This document shows, piece after piece, positions 30,582 through 38,267 of a stretch of DNA of 64,000 nucleotides. Below the pieces are notes generated by a model that saw only the letters and a program-made list of their open reading frames with translations, had not been told where the DNA came from and did no database searches. This DNA comes from Methylophaga sulfidovorans (GTDB lineage Bacteria; Pseudomonadota; Gammaproteobacteria; Nitrosococcales; Methylophagaceae), in NCBI RefSeq assembly GCF_900114205.1, contig NZ_FOSH01000003.1, positions 124,001 through 188,000 of the forward strand, given 5' to 3'. Made by a program: the position numbers and the translations under genes. How positions within the stretch are numbered: position 1 is the stretch's first letter; every line of letters starts with the position of its first letter.

Positions 30582-31422
30582 GCTGAGCCTGTATAGTTTG
30601 AGGCTGTTGTTGGTATTGTCTGATGATGGCCATTTCATCAAATAAATGTGACAACGACGGAATATTAAAATCCCGCTCCAGCAGGGTGGGAATGACGCCA
30701 TGAGTGTTATATGTGTGACTCAGTAGTTGCCAGACAGGATCCACAATATCGGCACCATGAGTATCAACAATCAAATCATCTGCTTCATTGTAATGACCAG
30801 CTATATGCAAATACGCAATGCGATCAGTTGGCATAGCATTGATAAAGGTTTGGGCATCATAACCATGATTAATACTGTTCACATAGACATTATTCACATC
30901 CAATAACAGATCACAGTCAGCTTCTTCTAATATCTGACGGGTAAAATCAATTTCACTGATTTCCTGACCGGGAGCGGCGTAGTAAGACACATTTTCTATG
31001 ATGAGTTTTCGTTCGAGAATGTCCTGGACCTGTTTAATGCGTTCAGAAACATAATGAACCGATTCCTCAGTGAACGGAATCGGCATTAAATCATAGAGGT
31101 GACCATCATCACTACAAAAGCTCAAATGTTCGCTATAGCTGACGATTTGATGCTTATCAAAAAACTGCTTTAACTGTTTTAGAAAATCGATATCTAGTGG
31201 TGCAGGGCTACCGATAGACAGTGATAAACCATGACATAACATGGGAAAGCGTTCGCAAGCGGCTCGGAAATGCTTGGCATACTTGCCTCCCAGCCCCATC
31301 CAGTTCTCTGGAGCCACTTCCATAAAGTCGATATCAGGATTGGCCGAGTTTAACAGCTCATCAATAAATTGTCGGCGTAGTCCAAGGCCTGTTCCTGAGA
31401 CCGGACATGATGGAAGCGCCAT
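30574..31422 (-). CDS. DUF692-family multinuclear iron enzyme (BufB/HvfB-like)
   Basis: A 282-residue DUF692 (MNIO) protein. This TIM-barrel family holds two or three iron atoms and modifies cysteines in ribosomally made peptides, for example in methanobactin and bufferin synthesis. Visible features are the start SGTGLGLRRQF, DFMEVAPENWM, HGLSLSIGS, SYSEHLSFCSDDG, LIENVSYYAAP, and DLLLDVNNVYVNSINHG, with the acid and histidine residues typical of the metal site. It is followed by the DUF2063 partner. No classic short cysteine-rich precursor gene is adjacent; the upstream gene encodes a secreted protein with a CGCP motif. Confidence 0.9.
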   Translation of the reverse strand: MALPSCPVSGTGLGLRRQFIDELLNSANPDIDFMEVAPENWMGLGGKYAKHFRAACERFPMLCHGLSLSIGSPAPLDIDFLKQLKQFFDKHQIVSYSEHLSFCSDDGHLYDLMPIPFTEESVHYVSERIKQVQDILERKLIIENVSYYAAPGQEISEIDFTRQILEEADCDLLLDVNNVYVNSINHGYDAQTFINAMPTDRIAYLHIAGHYNEADDLIVDTHGADIVDPVWQLLSHTYNTHGVIPTLLERDFNIPSLSHLFDEMAIIRQYQQQPQTIQAQHG

Positions 31423-31485
31423 TTTATTCTCCTGCAGAATGTTGTCTTAAGAGAAGACGGTTTCATGCTGCGATTGTTACAGCTG

Positions 31486-32238
31486 TTAGTCTAAATTAAT
31501 CTCAAACATGGTTCTGTCCAAGCCGACATTACCAGTTTTGCTGTCAATCACATAAAGAATTGCCTTGTAATGGCCACTCTCTTTCAATTGGGTTTTTGCA
31601 GAGAAAATTCCAATAGGTCCGGTAAAGCTAAGAGGAATTTCATCAATCTTTTTCTCGTCCTGCATCAAAATGGCTTTTGCTTCGTAGTTTTTAGGATCCC
31701 ATAAACCATTTTTCTTAATTGGGCAGCCACACATTAATGAGGCATCCAGATAAAACTCAACGACACCACCTTGTAACACTTGTGTCCAGCCATCAGCAAT
31801 AAAGCCCGGCATCTTTATGGTAATACCATCACCAAGCAGATCTTTACCGGGAATCAACCAGGTAGTGATGCTTGCTTCTTGTAGAGATTGTCGATAGGCG
31901 TATGGGCCAAGCAGAGTGATTTTTACTAAACGTGGTGCGTCAATATCGACTGTAGATAGATAACCAGCCGTGTTTTTATCCGTTAATACCTCACCGCGAT
32001 GAATGGGGTTTTTGATCAAACGATCAGTATCACCTGTGCCACCATTTATCCAACCTTCATCAAGTAACTCATCGGTTTCGGCATCTTTAACTGTCACCCG
32101 AACACCACCGACACTGGTGCCAATATACTTGGCATCATTAGCCATCGCTCTGATCATAAGCTGCGTTGGTTCTGCATAAGAAACCATAGGCATGAGGGTA
32201 GATGTGAGGAGTAGCAGTGCGTATTTACGAAGATTCAT
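31486..32238 (-). CDS. Secreted protein of unknown function with a CGCP motif
   Basis: A 250-residue protein with a clear signal peptide (about residues 1-22, ending VSYA). I do not recognise the family. The mature part is predicted to be mostly beta strand; LMCGCPIKKNGLWDPKNYEA at about residues 168-187 holds the only two cysteines of the mature protein in a C-x-C arrangement, suggestive of metal or disulfide chemistry. The C-terminal third (KAILMQDEKKIDEIPL to the end) looks like an immunoglobulin-like domain. It lies 63 bases upstream of the DUF692 enzyme on the same strand and may be its substrate or functional partner; this is inference from position only. Confidence 0.55.
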   Translation of the reverse strand: MNLRKYALLLLTSTLMPMVSYAEPTQLMIRAMANDAKYIGTSVGGVRVTVKDAETDELLDEGWINGGTGDTDRLIKNPIHRGEVLTDKNTAGYLSTVDIDAPRLVKITLLGPYAYRQSLQEASITTWLIPGKDLLGDGITIKMPGFIADGWTQVLQGGVVEFYLDASLMCGCPIKKNGLWDPKNYEAKAILMQDEKKIDEIPLSFTGPIGIFSAKTQLKESGHYKAILYVIDSKTGNVGLDRTMFEINLD

Positions 32239-32255
32239 TGGTATATTCCTTTAAT

Positions 32256-32597
32256 TTAAATCTGCTGCCAGGCTTCATAGCCACCGGCTACTGAGTAAAC
32301 CTCTTTATAACCCATTGACTCTAATGTCTTAGCTGCTAATGCAGAGCGGCCACCTGTTTTACAATAGATAATGACCGGAGTTTCGAGATTAGCAAGTGAC
32401 GGGTGAGAATCAAGTGAAAACTCTAACATTCCCCTGGGAATATGAATGGCACCGGAGATATGGCCGGCATCAAATTCAGCGGGTTCTCTGACATCTATCA
32501 GTGTGGCATTATCAAGCATCGATGCGGCCTGTTCACAACTGATTTCTTTAATTTCACTCTTAGCCTGTTTGACTAAATCCATTGCTGTTAAGCTCAT
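32256..32597 (-). CDS. Rhodanese-like sulfurtransferase
   Basis: A single-domain rhodanese of 113 residues. The pattern DVREPAEFDAGHISGAIHIPRG is typical, and the catalytic cysteine lies in VIIYCKTGGRSALAA (about residue 79), so it should carry a persulfide. The start at 32597 is chosen because a GAGG ribosome binding site lies 7 bases before it; the longer upstream extension is not rhodanese-like. It is 17 bases upstream of the secreted CGCP gene, and the four genes rhodanese, CGCP protein, DUF692 and DUF2063 may form an operon. Confidence 0.88.
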   Translation of the reverse strand: MSLTAMDLVKQAKSEIKEISCEQAASMLDNATLIDVREPAEFDAGHISGAIHIPRGMLEFSLDSHPSLANLETPVIIYCKTGGRSALAAKTLESMGYKEVYSVAGGYEAWQQI

Positions 32598-32861
32598 AGT
32601 AACCTCGTTATGTGTTTTATGATCATAGGCAGTACACGATAACAAAATTTGTGTATTAGTAAATGCTAATTTTGAAAAGTGTTTGAAAGATGCATTTAGA
32701 TGAACATTTGAAACTCTGATCGATAAGCATGCCAAATGGAAGTATGCAAAGATGTAATAGCTCTTTCTCAATGAGTGTCTTAGCGTCATAATGTGAAACA
32801 GATAAACCGCTGACTTGATAGATAAAGTCCTGCATAACTTATGAAACAACCTGGTTAACCT

Positions 32862-33842
32862 ATGTTTGCTTACATTGTCAGAAGGATTCTTTATGCATTT
32901 CCCATTTTAATCGGGGTCAATGCACTTACCTTTGCTTTATTTTTTATGGTCAATACGCCAGATGATATGGCGCGTATGCATTTAGGAGAGAAGCACATCA
33001 CCCAGGAAGCCGTTAATGTCTGGAAAGAAGAAAGAGGCTATGACAAAGCATTACTCTGGAATAATAAAGAGCAGGGATTAGATAAACTCACACACACTAT
33101 TTTCTTTGAAAAATCATTAAGTTTGTTTGCTTTTGAATTTGGGCAGGCAGACGATGGCCGCGATATCGGCGAAGATATTCATACACGTATGTGGCCCAGT
33201 TTGGCCTTAGCTGTCCCTATTTTTATTATCGGCATGCTAGCGAATGTCACTTTCGCTATGTTGATGGTGTTTTTCAGAGCCAGTTATCTTGATTTAAGTG
33301 GTGTCATTCTCTGCGTTATTCTGATGTCGGTTTCAGGCCTGTTTTACATTATTGGTGGTCAGTTTCTGGTCGGTAAAATCATGCAGTTGGTGCCGATTTC
33401 TGGCTATGCTCAGGGATTGGATGCTTTTAAATTTATCATCCTGCCGGTGTTTATCGGCATTGTCTCGGGTATTGGCTCTGGTTCGCGCTGGTATCGCACT
33501 TTATTTCTAGAAGAAGTCTCAAAAGACTATGTGCGTACAGCACGGGCAAAAGGTTTATCAGAAGTCCGGGTGTTATTTGTTCACGTGTTAAAAAATGCGA
33601 TGATTCCTATTCTGACTGGGGCTGTAGTTGTCTTACCCACCTTATTTATGGGAAGCCTGATCCTCGAATCCTTCTTCGGTATTCCGGGCTTAGGTAGCTA
33701 CACCATTGATGCTATCCAGGCTCAAGACTTTGCGATTGTCAGGGCAATGGTGTTTCTGGGCTCGGTTTTATACATCGTTGGTCTTGTGATGACCGATATT
33801 TCATACACTTTAGTCGATCCACGAGTCAGATTAGATGGTTGA
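32862..33842 (+). CDS. DppB/OppB-like ABC transporter permease
   Basis: A 326-residue inner membrane permease of the peptide/nickel ABC type. The N-terminus YIVRRILYAFPILIGVNALTF is typical for DppB. The cytoplasmic EAA loop (DYVRTARAKGLSEVRVLFVH, about residues 222-241) that contacts the ATPase is intact, and the C-terminus ends LVDPRVRL. The usual companions DppC, DppD, DppF and a solute-binding protein are not adjacent; the nearest solute-binding protein is at 7535. Its last 8 bases overlap the DUF455 gene. The 264-base gap before it, shared with the divergent rhodanese gene, shows no clear feature. Confidence 0.87.
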   Translation: MFAYIVRRILYAFPILIGVNALTFALFFMVNTPDDMARMHLGEKHITQEAVNVWKEERGYDKALLWNNKEQGLDKLTHTIFFEKSLSLFAFEFGQADDGRDIGEDIHTRMWPSLALAVPIFIIGMLANVTFAMLMVFFRASYLDLSGVILCVILMSVSGLFYIIGGQFLVGKIMQLVPISGYAQGLDAFKFIILPVFIGIVSGIGSGSRWYRTLFLEEVSKDYVRTARAKGLSEVRVLFVHVLKNAMIPILTGAVVVLPTLFMGSLILESFFGIPGLGSYTIDAIQAQDFAIVRAMVFLGSVLYIVGLVMTDISYTLVDPRVRLDG

Positions 33843-34656
33843 TAAGATTGATGTCCGACAACAGGCTTTAAGCTGCTTGTTGATGAATGACCCATGGCAA
33901 AAAGCACACGAAACCCAAGCACTTTACGAGCAGATCATTAAAGAAGGCTTTCTTCTCAACCGACAGCCGTTGCATGTACCCACCGTGCCGGGCCGACCTG
34001 AAAAACCCGATCTAGTACCGCCGAAAGAGCTACCTAGACGGCGTAATAATCAGCAAACAGGTCATGCCACACTGATACATGCTATCTGCCATATTGAGTT
34101 TAATGCCATTAACCTGGCTCTGGACGCTACAGCCCGTTTTGCTGAGATGCCCGAGGCTTTTTACCAGGACTGGATGCAGGTTGCCTACGAAGAGGCGCAT
34201 CATTTCTTATTATTGGATGAGCATTTACAAACCATGGGCTTTCACTACGGTGACTTTCCCGCTCACGATGGTATGTGGGAAATGGCGCAAAAGACACATC
34301 ATGATCCATTAACCAGAATGGCACTGGTGCCTCGGGTATTAGAGGCGAGAGGGCTTGATGTTACACCGTCGATGATGAATAAGTTAAAAAACTCAGGTGA
34401 TATCAAAGCCTTTGATATTCTGACTTTGATTCTGCAAGAAGAAATAGGCCATGTGACGATTGGCACCCGTTGGTTTAACTATCTCTGTGAGCAACGCGGT
34501 GTTGATCCTTTCGAGACATTTAAAACCTTACTGAATACCTATTTTAACGGGGAAATTCGCGGGCCATTCCACACTGAAGCCAGGTTAGATGCTGGGTTTA
34601 CTGAGCAGGAAATGGAATTACTCGAATCTCAAGCGGTTTATAAAAAACGGGGCTGA
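33835..34656 (+). CDS. DUF455-family ferritin-like protein
   Basis: A 273-residue protein of the DUF455 family, which has a ferritin-like four-helix fold. Probable metal ligands are visible as E/H pairs in the helices: HAICHIEFNAINLALDA (about residues 83-99), YEEAHHFLLLDEHL (about 119-132) and LQEEIGHVTIGTRWF. The exact activity is unknown; members have been linked to tRNA or metabolite hydroxylation only by fold. It overlaps the permease gene by 8 bases (ATGGTTGA) and is followed directly by a bidirectional terminator. Confidence 0.8.
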   Translation: MVDKIDVRQQALSCLLMNDPWQKAHETQALYEQIIKEGFLLNRQPLHVPTVPGRPEKPDLVPPKELPRRRNNQQTGHATLIHAICHIEFNAINLALDATARFAEMPEAFYQDWMQVAYEEAHHFLLLDEHLQTMGFHYGDFPAHDGMWEMAQKTHHDPLTRMALVPRVLEARGLDVTPSMMNKLKNSGDIKAFDILTLILQEEIGHVTIGTRWFNYLCEQRGVDPFETFKTLLNTYFNGEIRGPFHTEARLDAGFTEQEMELLESQAVYKKRG

Positions 34657-34677
34657 TTATTCAGCCCCAGCTTTTTT
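34642..34677. terminator. Bidirectional Rho-independent terminator
   Basis: An 8-bp stem GGGGCTGA/TCAGCCCC at 34649-34668 with loop TTAT has T-rich sequence on the plus side and a run of A on the other flank (T on the minus strand). It serves both DUF455 and convergent rnfH; the hairpin includes the stop regions of both genes. Confidence 0.85.
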
Positions 34678-34968
34678 CTTTTTCTCCATCTCAGCTTTTT
34701 GCCGACGTGATTCTTTAGGATCAGCAATCAGCTGACGGTAGATTTCAATACGATCTTTATTATTCAGCTCAGCATTAAGTTTGCACATTTTGCCAAAAAT
34801 GCCGACTTTATCTGTGCTTAAGTCAATCTGTGGGAAACGCTCCAAAATACCAGACCGTTTAATGGCGTCTTCAACCTGACAATCTTTTGGTACTTCAATA
34901 GGGATAATAATTTGCTCATTAGGTAAGGCATAAGCTACCTCAATGTGCATTAAATCAGCGTTTTCCAT
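34657..34968 (-). CDS. rnfH: RnfH-family (UPF0125) protein
   Basis: A small 103-residue beta-grasp protein of the RnfH/UPF0125 family. Typical segments are IHIEVAYALPNEQ-like start (here MHIEVAYALPNEQIIIPIEV), VEDAIKRSGI and KVGIFGKMCKLNAELNNKDRIEIYRQLIADPKESRR. Its function is unsettled; it pairs with the RatA-type gene in many gammaproteobacteria. Here it overlaps ratA by 14 bases. The C-terminus is lysine-rich. Confidence 0.92.
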   Translation of the reverse strand: MENADLMHIEVAYALPNEQIIIPIEVPKDCQVEDAIKRSGILERFPQIDLSTDKVGIFGKMCKLNAELNNKDRIEIYRQLIADPKESRRQKAEMEKKKKAGAE

Positions 34969-35395
34969 AGATTTCCTGTGCGCGTTTACAAAATGCTTCC
35001 ACTAATGAACCTGATATTTGTGTAAAGACAGGGCCCAGTGCCAAGTCTAATAAGCGGGTTGAAAACTCGAAGTCCATATCTAGTTGAACTCGGCAACCTT
35101 GATTCTCACCTATGGGTTTGAACTGCCAGTGACCTTCAAGATGGCGAAAGGGGCCATCAATTAACTCGATACGAATGGCATTGCCATGGTCGAGGACATT
35201 GCGAGTAGAAAATTCATGATGAATGCCGCCTTTGGCTATATCCAGTGAGGCGCAGATAACATCTTCATTTTTACTGATTATTCTGCTGTCGCGGCACCAA
35301 GGTAAAAACCGTGGATAGGCTTCAACATCATTAACCAAATCAAACATTTGATCAGGTGTATACATGACCAGAGAGCTTCGTGTGATGGTAGTCAT
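34955..35395 (-). CDS. ratA: RatA-type SRPBCC (START-like) protein
   Basis: A 146-residue SRPBCC-fold protein of the RatA/COQ10 type. The segments YTPDQMFDLVNDVEAYPRFLPWC and FRHLEGHWQFKP mark the family, which is implicated in ubiquinone binding; the toxin role reported for E. coli RatA is debated. It precedes rnfH, with which it overlaps by 14 bases. In many relatives ratA is directly divergent from smpB; here an NSS transporter gene lies between. Confidence 0.92.
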   Translation of the reverse strand: MTTITRSSLVMYTPDQMFDLVNDVEAYPRFLPWCRDSRIISKNEDVICASLDIAKGGIHHEFSTRNVLDHGNAIRIELIDGPFRHLEGHWQFKPIGENQGCRVQLDMDFEFSTRLLDLALGPVFTQISGSLVEAFCKRAQEIYGKR

Positions 35396-35417
35396 TGAAA
35401 TCCGGTTACGTCATTAA

Positions 35418-36785
35418 TTAATTCAGAAGACCGATAAGATTGGCAAAGACAATCATAATTGCAATCGGTGTAATAAAACGTACAAGTACTCGCCAAGTCG
35501 AATACAACAATCCGTCGCCTAATCCCAGCTCATCCATCGAGCTATTCCGCTTCATTACCCAGCCTGCAAACAAGGCTATCAGTAATCCGCCCAAAGGCAA
35601 CATAATATTCGCTGTGAGGTAGTCAAGCAACTCAAACATCGTCAATCCGAACAATCGCCAATCCCGACCAACGTTAAATGAGAAAATCGTCAACAGACCC
35701 AGAAACCAGATGATGACACCTGAACACACACTTGCTTTTAACCGGGTCATGTTTTTATTTTCAACCAGCCAGGCCACTATAGGCTCTACCAGTGAAATAC
35801 CCGAACTCCAGGCTGCAAATAATAATAAGATGAAAAAGATACCGCCAAAGAACTGCCCACCGGGCATATGACCAAAGGCAATCGGTAGTGTGTCGAAAAT
35901 CAAACCCGGTCCAGCCGATGGCTCAAGCCCGTTAGCAAACACCAGTGGAAAGATTGCCAGACCTGCCAGCAAGGCAACCATGGTATCCATAATAGAAATA
36001 GTCAGAGAGACTTTGAAGATAGAAGCATCTTTAGGTAAATAAGAGCCATAAACCATAATGGCGCCCATACCTAAACTTAAGGTGAAAAAGGCGTGACCCA
36101 TCGCAATAAGTACACCAGTATGCGTTAATTTAGAAAAATCGATGGCAAATAAAAACTGCACACTCTGATCAAAAAATTGTCCGGTATTGTAACCATAACC
36201 GACCAACATCAATATGATGATAAACAGAGCAGGCATGATAATTCGCACAGACTTTTCTAAACCATGTTGGACACCCCGAACCACAATGCCGACGGTCATC
36301 AGCATAAATATCGTATGCCAGGCTAGTAAACGTTCTGGATCATTCACTAAGGCTTTGTGAATACTGATTGCACCATCGGCAGTCACGCCTTCAAATACGC
36401 CAGCGAAGGCGCGGGGGATATACGCCATAGCTTGACCGGCAATCACACTATAATAAGAAAGAATCAGAAACCCGGTGAGTACGCCCATGCCACCAAGCCA
36501 TTGCCAGTTTGTACTTCGGCCTTCCTCTTCAGCAATCGACTTTAAACTATTAATGGGATTTTGCCGGCCGCGTCGACCAATCAGAATTTCAGCCATCATC
36601 AGTGGAACCCCGATAATAGCAATACACAGCAGATAGACTAGAACAAAGGCACCGCCACCGTTCTCACCTGTGATGTAGGGGAATTTCCAGATGTTTCCCA
36701 GGCCAACAGCCGATCCTGTTGCTGCAAGAATAAATGCCCAGCGAGAAGTCCACTCGCCGTGAATCGACTTGGTTGGTCTAGCCAT
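35418..36785 (-). CDS. Sodium-dependent transporter, NSS (neurotransmitter:sodium symporter) family
   Basis: A 455-residue polytopic membrane protein of the NSS/SNF family, which takes up amino acids or amines with sodium. The signature WTSRWAFILAATGSAVGLGNIWKFPY in the first helix (about residues 12-37) holds the sodium and substrate residues, and GGGAFVLVYLLC follows. About 11 hydrophobic segments can be counted, as in bacterial members such as MhsT. Substrate cannot be inferred. It sits upstream of ratA on the same strand, 22 bases away, and is divergent from smpB. Confidence 0.92.
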   Translation of the reverse strand: MARPTKSIHGEWTSRWAFILAATGSAVGLGNIWKFPYITGENGGGAFVLVYLLCIAIIGVPLMMAEILIGRRGRQNPINSLKSIAEEEGRSTNWQWLGGMGVLTGFLILSYYSVIAGQAMAYIPRAFAGVFEGVTADGAISIHKALVNDPERLLAWHTIFMLMTVGIVVRGVQHGLEKSVRIIMPALFIIILMLVGYGYNTGQFFDQSVQFLFAIDFSKLTHTGVLIAMGHAFFTLSLGMGAIMVYGSYLPKDASIFKVSLTISIMDTMVALLAGLAIFPLVFANGLEPSAGPGLIFDTLPIAFGHMPGGQFFGGIFFILLLFAAWSSGISLVEPIVAWLVENKNMTRLKASVCSGVIIWFLGLLTIFSFNVGRDWRLFGLTMFELLDYLTANIMLPLGGLLIALFAGWVMKRNSSMDELGLGDGLLYSTWRVLVRFITPIAIMIVFANLIGLLN

Positions 36786-36914
36786 TCGGTCGCCTCAAAA
36801 AAGTAAATTCATTCGATTGTACCCAAAACGTTTGGCTTTCAACAAACCGCACTCATTTTGGTTTCGTGAATGATAAATAATGAAGCCGCTGTTTAAACAC
36901 TCTATAATATGCGG

Positions 36915-37394
36915 ATGGCAGCGAAAAAGAACAAAAAGAAAGTAGGCGAAAACACCATCGCAGTGAACCGTAAGGCACGGCATGACTTTTTCATCGAAGA
37001 TAGATTTGAAGCAGGACTGGTTCTCGAAGGATGGGAAGTTAAAAGCCTGCGTGATGGAAAAGTGCAGCTCAACGAAAGCTATGTCCACGTTCGCAATGGT
37101 GAAGCCTGGTTAGCCAATGCGCTGATCACTGCATTAAAAACCGCATCAACCCATATCAAACCAGAGCCACAACGTGACCGTAAGTTACTACTGCATCGTG
37201 CTGAGTTACACAAACTTATCGGTGCGGTAGAACGCAAAGGTTACACACTTATTCCATTAAATATGTACTGGAAAAAAGGCATGGCCAAGATTGAAATTGC
37301 GCTGGCCAAAGGTAAACAACTTCACGATAAACGCGCAACTGAAAAAGATCGCGACTGGAATCGTGATAAAGCCAGAATTCTGAAAGCAAGATAA
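36915..37394 (+). CDS. smpB: SsrA-binding protein SmpB
   Basis: SmpB binds tmRNA and mimics the anticodon arm in the stalled ribosome during trans-translation. The protein (about 159 residues) shows [29 protein letters not shown] split across the N-terminal OB fold, then the C-terminal [18 protein letters not shown] tail that enters the mRNA channel. Two in-frame ATGs lie 6 bases apart (36909 and 36915); the second gives the usual MAAKK start. A TATAAT at 36903-36908 lies directly before them, so the transcript may be nearly leaderless. The partner ssrA begins 55 bases after the stop. Confidence 0.96.
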   Translation: MAAKKNKKKVGENTIAVNRKARHDFFIEDRFEAGLVLEGWEVKSLRDGKVQLNESYVHVRNGEAWLANALITALKTASTHIKPEPQRDRKLLLHRAELHKLIGAVERKGYTLIPLNMYWKKGMAKIEIALAKGKQLHDKRATEKDRDWNRDKARILKAR

Positions 37395-37405
37395 GTTTTC
37401 ACTGG

Positions 37406-37433
37406 TTGAAAAACACCTAATCCGATACAATAT
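37406..37433 (+). promoter_or_regulatory. Putative ssrA promoter
   Basis: TTGAAA at 37406-37411 is followed by CAATAT at 37428-37433 (16-base spacer), with an overlapping TACAAT. The tmRNA 5' end at 37450 would then be produced by RNase P trimming of a short leader. Both boxes are imperfect. Confidence 0.4.
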
Positions 37434-37542
37434 ACGAGTTCAACACTTTGGGGGCGACCTGGCTTCGACGGGGATTACAAAACCTAAGGTGCATGCCGAG
37501 TACTTCAGTTCTCTCGTAAAAAAGACTGGAAATAAATTAGTT

Positions 37543-37575
37543 GCTAACGATAACAACTACGCACTAGCTGCTTAA
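37543..37575 (+). other. tmRNA proteolysis tag reading frame
   Basis: The resume codon GCT at 37543 starts the tag ANDNNYALAA, followed by tandem stops TAA TAA at 37573-37578. The E. coli tag core is ANDENYALAA, so one residue differs (Glu to Asn), and the C-terminal ALAA degron recognised by ClpXP is kept. Confidence 0.95.
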
Positions 37576-37793
37576 TAACCAGTGAATGCCGTCCGACCAG
37601 ATCCGTGCTTGTGCGTCTGGTATCGGGCGTCGACTCTCACAAGATCGTCTCAAGGTATGCTTGGTACTAAGAGATTAAAACCTTACAAGATCGCTACTTG
37701 TTTTCCCTGTTCATCGGGTAGCAGGTAGTTAAATCAATAGATGAAATAAGCATGTAGATCCGAAGGCGGAGGATCTGCGGACGCGGGTTCGAT

Positions 37794-38065
37794 TAGTAAA
37801 ATGGTCGCCATAGGGAGTGATCCCTATTGGAAAAAGAGAGCTCATACGGTGAACGCTACGGGACAAGGGTCCTATGCCAACGCCGTCCGGTGAATGGGAA
37901 ACCAGTAAGCCGGCTAGAGACTCATAGGTTCCTAACGAGACTTGTCTTCATGGAATACTAGGGTGGGTTGAAGGTAAAACCGATACTCACAAACGCTCTC
38001 CATCTGATAGATAGCTATCAGATGAAGGAATAGTCCAGGCCTGAATGAAAATTCAGGAATCACTG
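37794..38065 (+). other. Self-splicing group I intron in the tmRNA T-loop
   Basis: A 272-nt ORF-less intron. The 5' splice site follows U of the T-loop (GAU) and the intron ends in G, as required. P1 can form between exon CGAU (37790-37793) and guide GUCG (37804-37807) with the expected U-G pair. A P2-like hairpin lies at about 37808-37830. The conserved core is visible: R-like segment GGCTAGAGACTCATAGG and S-like AAGGAATAGTCC, whose GACT (37919-37922) and AGTC (38032-38035) pair as P7. A 10-bp P8 hairpin is at 38001-38024, and a P9 hairpin with GAAA tetraloop at 38040-38057. Established knowledge: a group I intron at the tmRNA T-loop has been reported in Clostridium botulinum; the case here is at the equivalent site. 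Confidence 0.9.
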
Positions 38066-38077
38066 TCCCGCCGCCTC

Positions 38078-38145
38078 CACCAAATACAAAACAACCACCT
38101 TCGGGTGGTTTTTTTGTGCCTATCGATCTGTGACGTAAGTTAGGT
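38078..38145 (+). repeat. Left copy of the ssrA 3'-flank direct repeat (possible att site)
   Basis: From the last bases of tmRNA through its terminator and on to the ATCGATCTGTGACGTAAG segment, this stretch recurs imperfectly at 43281-43347 in the same orientation. Shared blocks include CCAAATA, the ACCACC/GGTGGT terminator hairpin, TTTTTTGTGCCT and CGATCTGTGACGTA. The two copies enclose the endonuclease gene and the SIR2-HerA cluster. Confidence 0.7.
38093..38115 (+). terminator. Rho-independent terminator of ssrA
   Basis: A 7-bp stem AACCACC/GGTGGTT closes a stable TTCG tetraloop and is followed by T residues, 10 bases after the tmRNA CCA end. Confidence 0.92.
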
Positions 38146-38170
38146 AGAGCAATAGCGAAACCTAACATTT
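38132..38170. repeat. REP-like palindrome (left)
   Basis: An imperfect palindrome with arms GTTAGGT (38139-38145) and ACCTAAC (38160-38166) around AGAGCAATAGCGAA. The reverse complement matches 43391-43425 closely. Its pattern resembles the widespread family in which GTAGGTTGGGT pairs with AACCCAAC arms in proteobacterial intergenic regions. Confidence 0.65.
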
Positions 38171-38267
38171 GATATCTTGTATGATGTTGTTCGTTGAGTT
38201 TTATGCTTCAACTCAACTTAAAATCTATTTATTAAATGCCAGATAGCCCAACAGACGAGGTAATGGA

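Larger units (their letters stand above)
37450..38082 (+). ncRNA. ssrA: tmRNA (ssrA), interrupted by a group I intron
   Basis: tmRNA rescues ribosomes stalled on broken mRNA and tags the product for proteolysis. The 5' end GGGGGCGACCTGGCTTCGACG and 3' end CCGCCGCCTCCACCA form the tRNA-like domain: acceptor GGGGGCG pairs with CGCCTCC, and CCA is encoded. The gene spans 633 bases because a 272-nt intron (37794-38065) splits the T-loop. Joining exon 1 (37450-37793) to exon 2 (38066-38082) gives 361 nt, the normal one-piece size, and rebuilds the T-arm GCGGG-TTCGATT-CCCGC exactly. The gene lies directly after smpB. A terminator follows at 38093. Confidence 0.96.

Noticed and set aside
37932-38168. 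Minus-strand ORF across the intron and tmRNA 3' end
   Set aside because: Overlaps structured RNA and has no ribosome binding site or known motif; not an intron-encoded protein.
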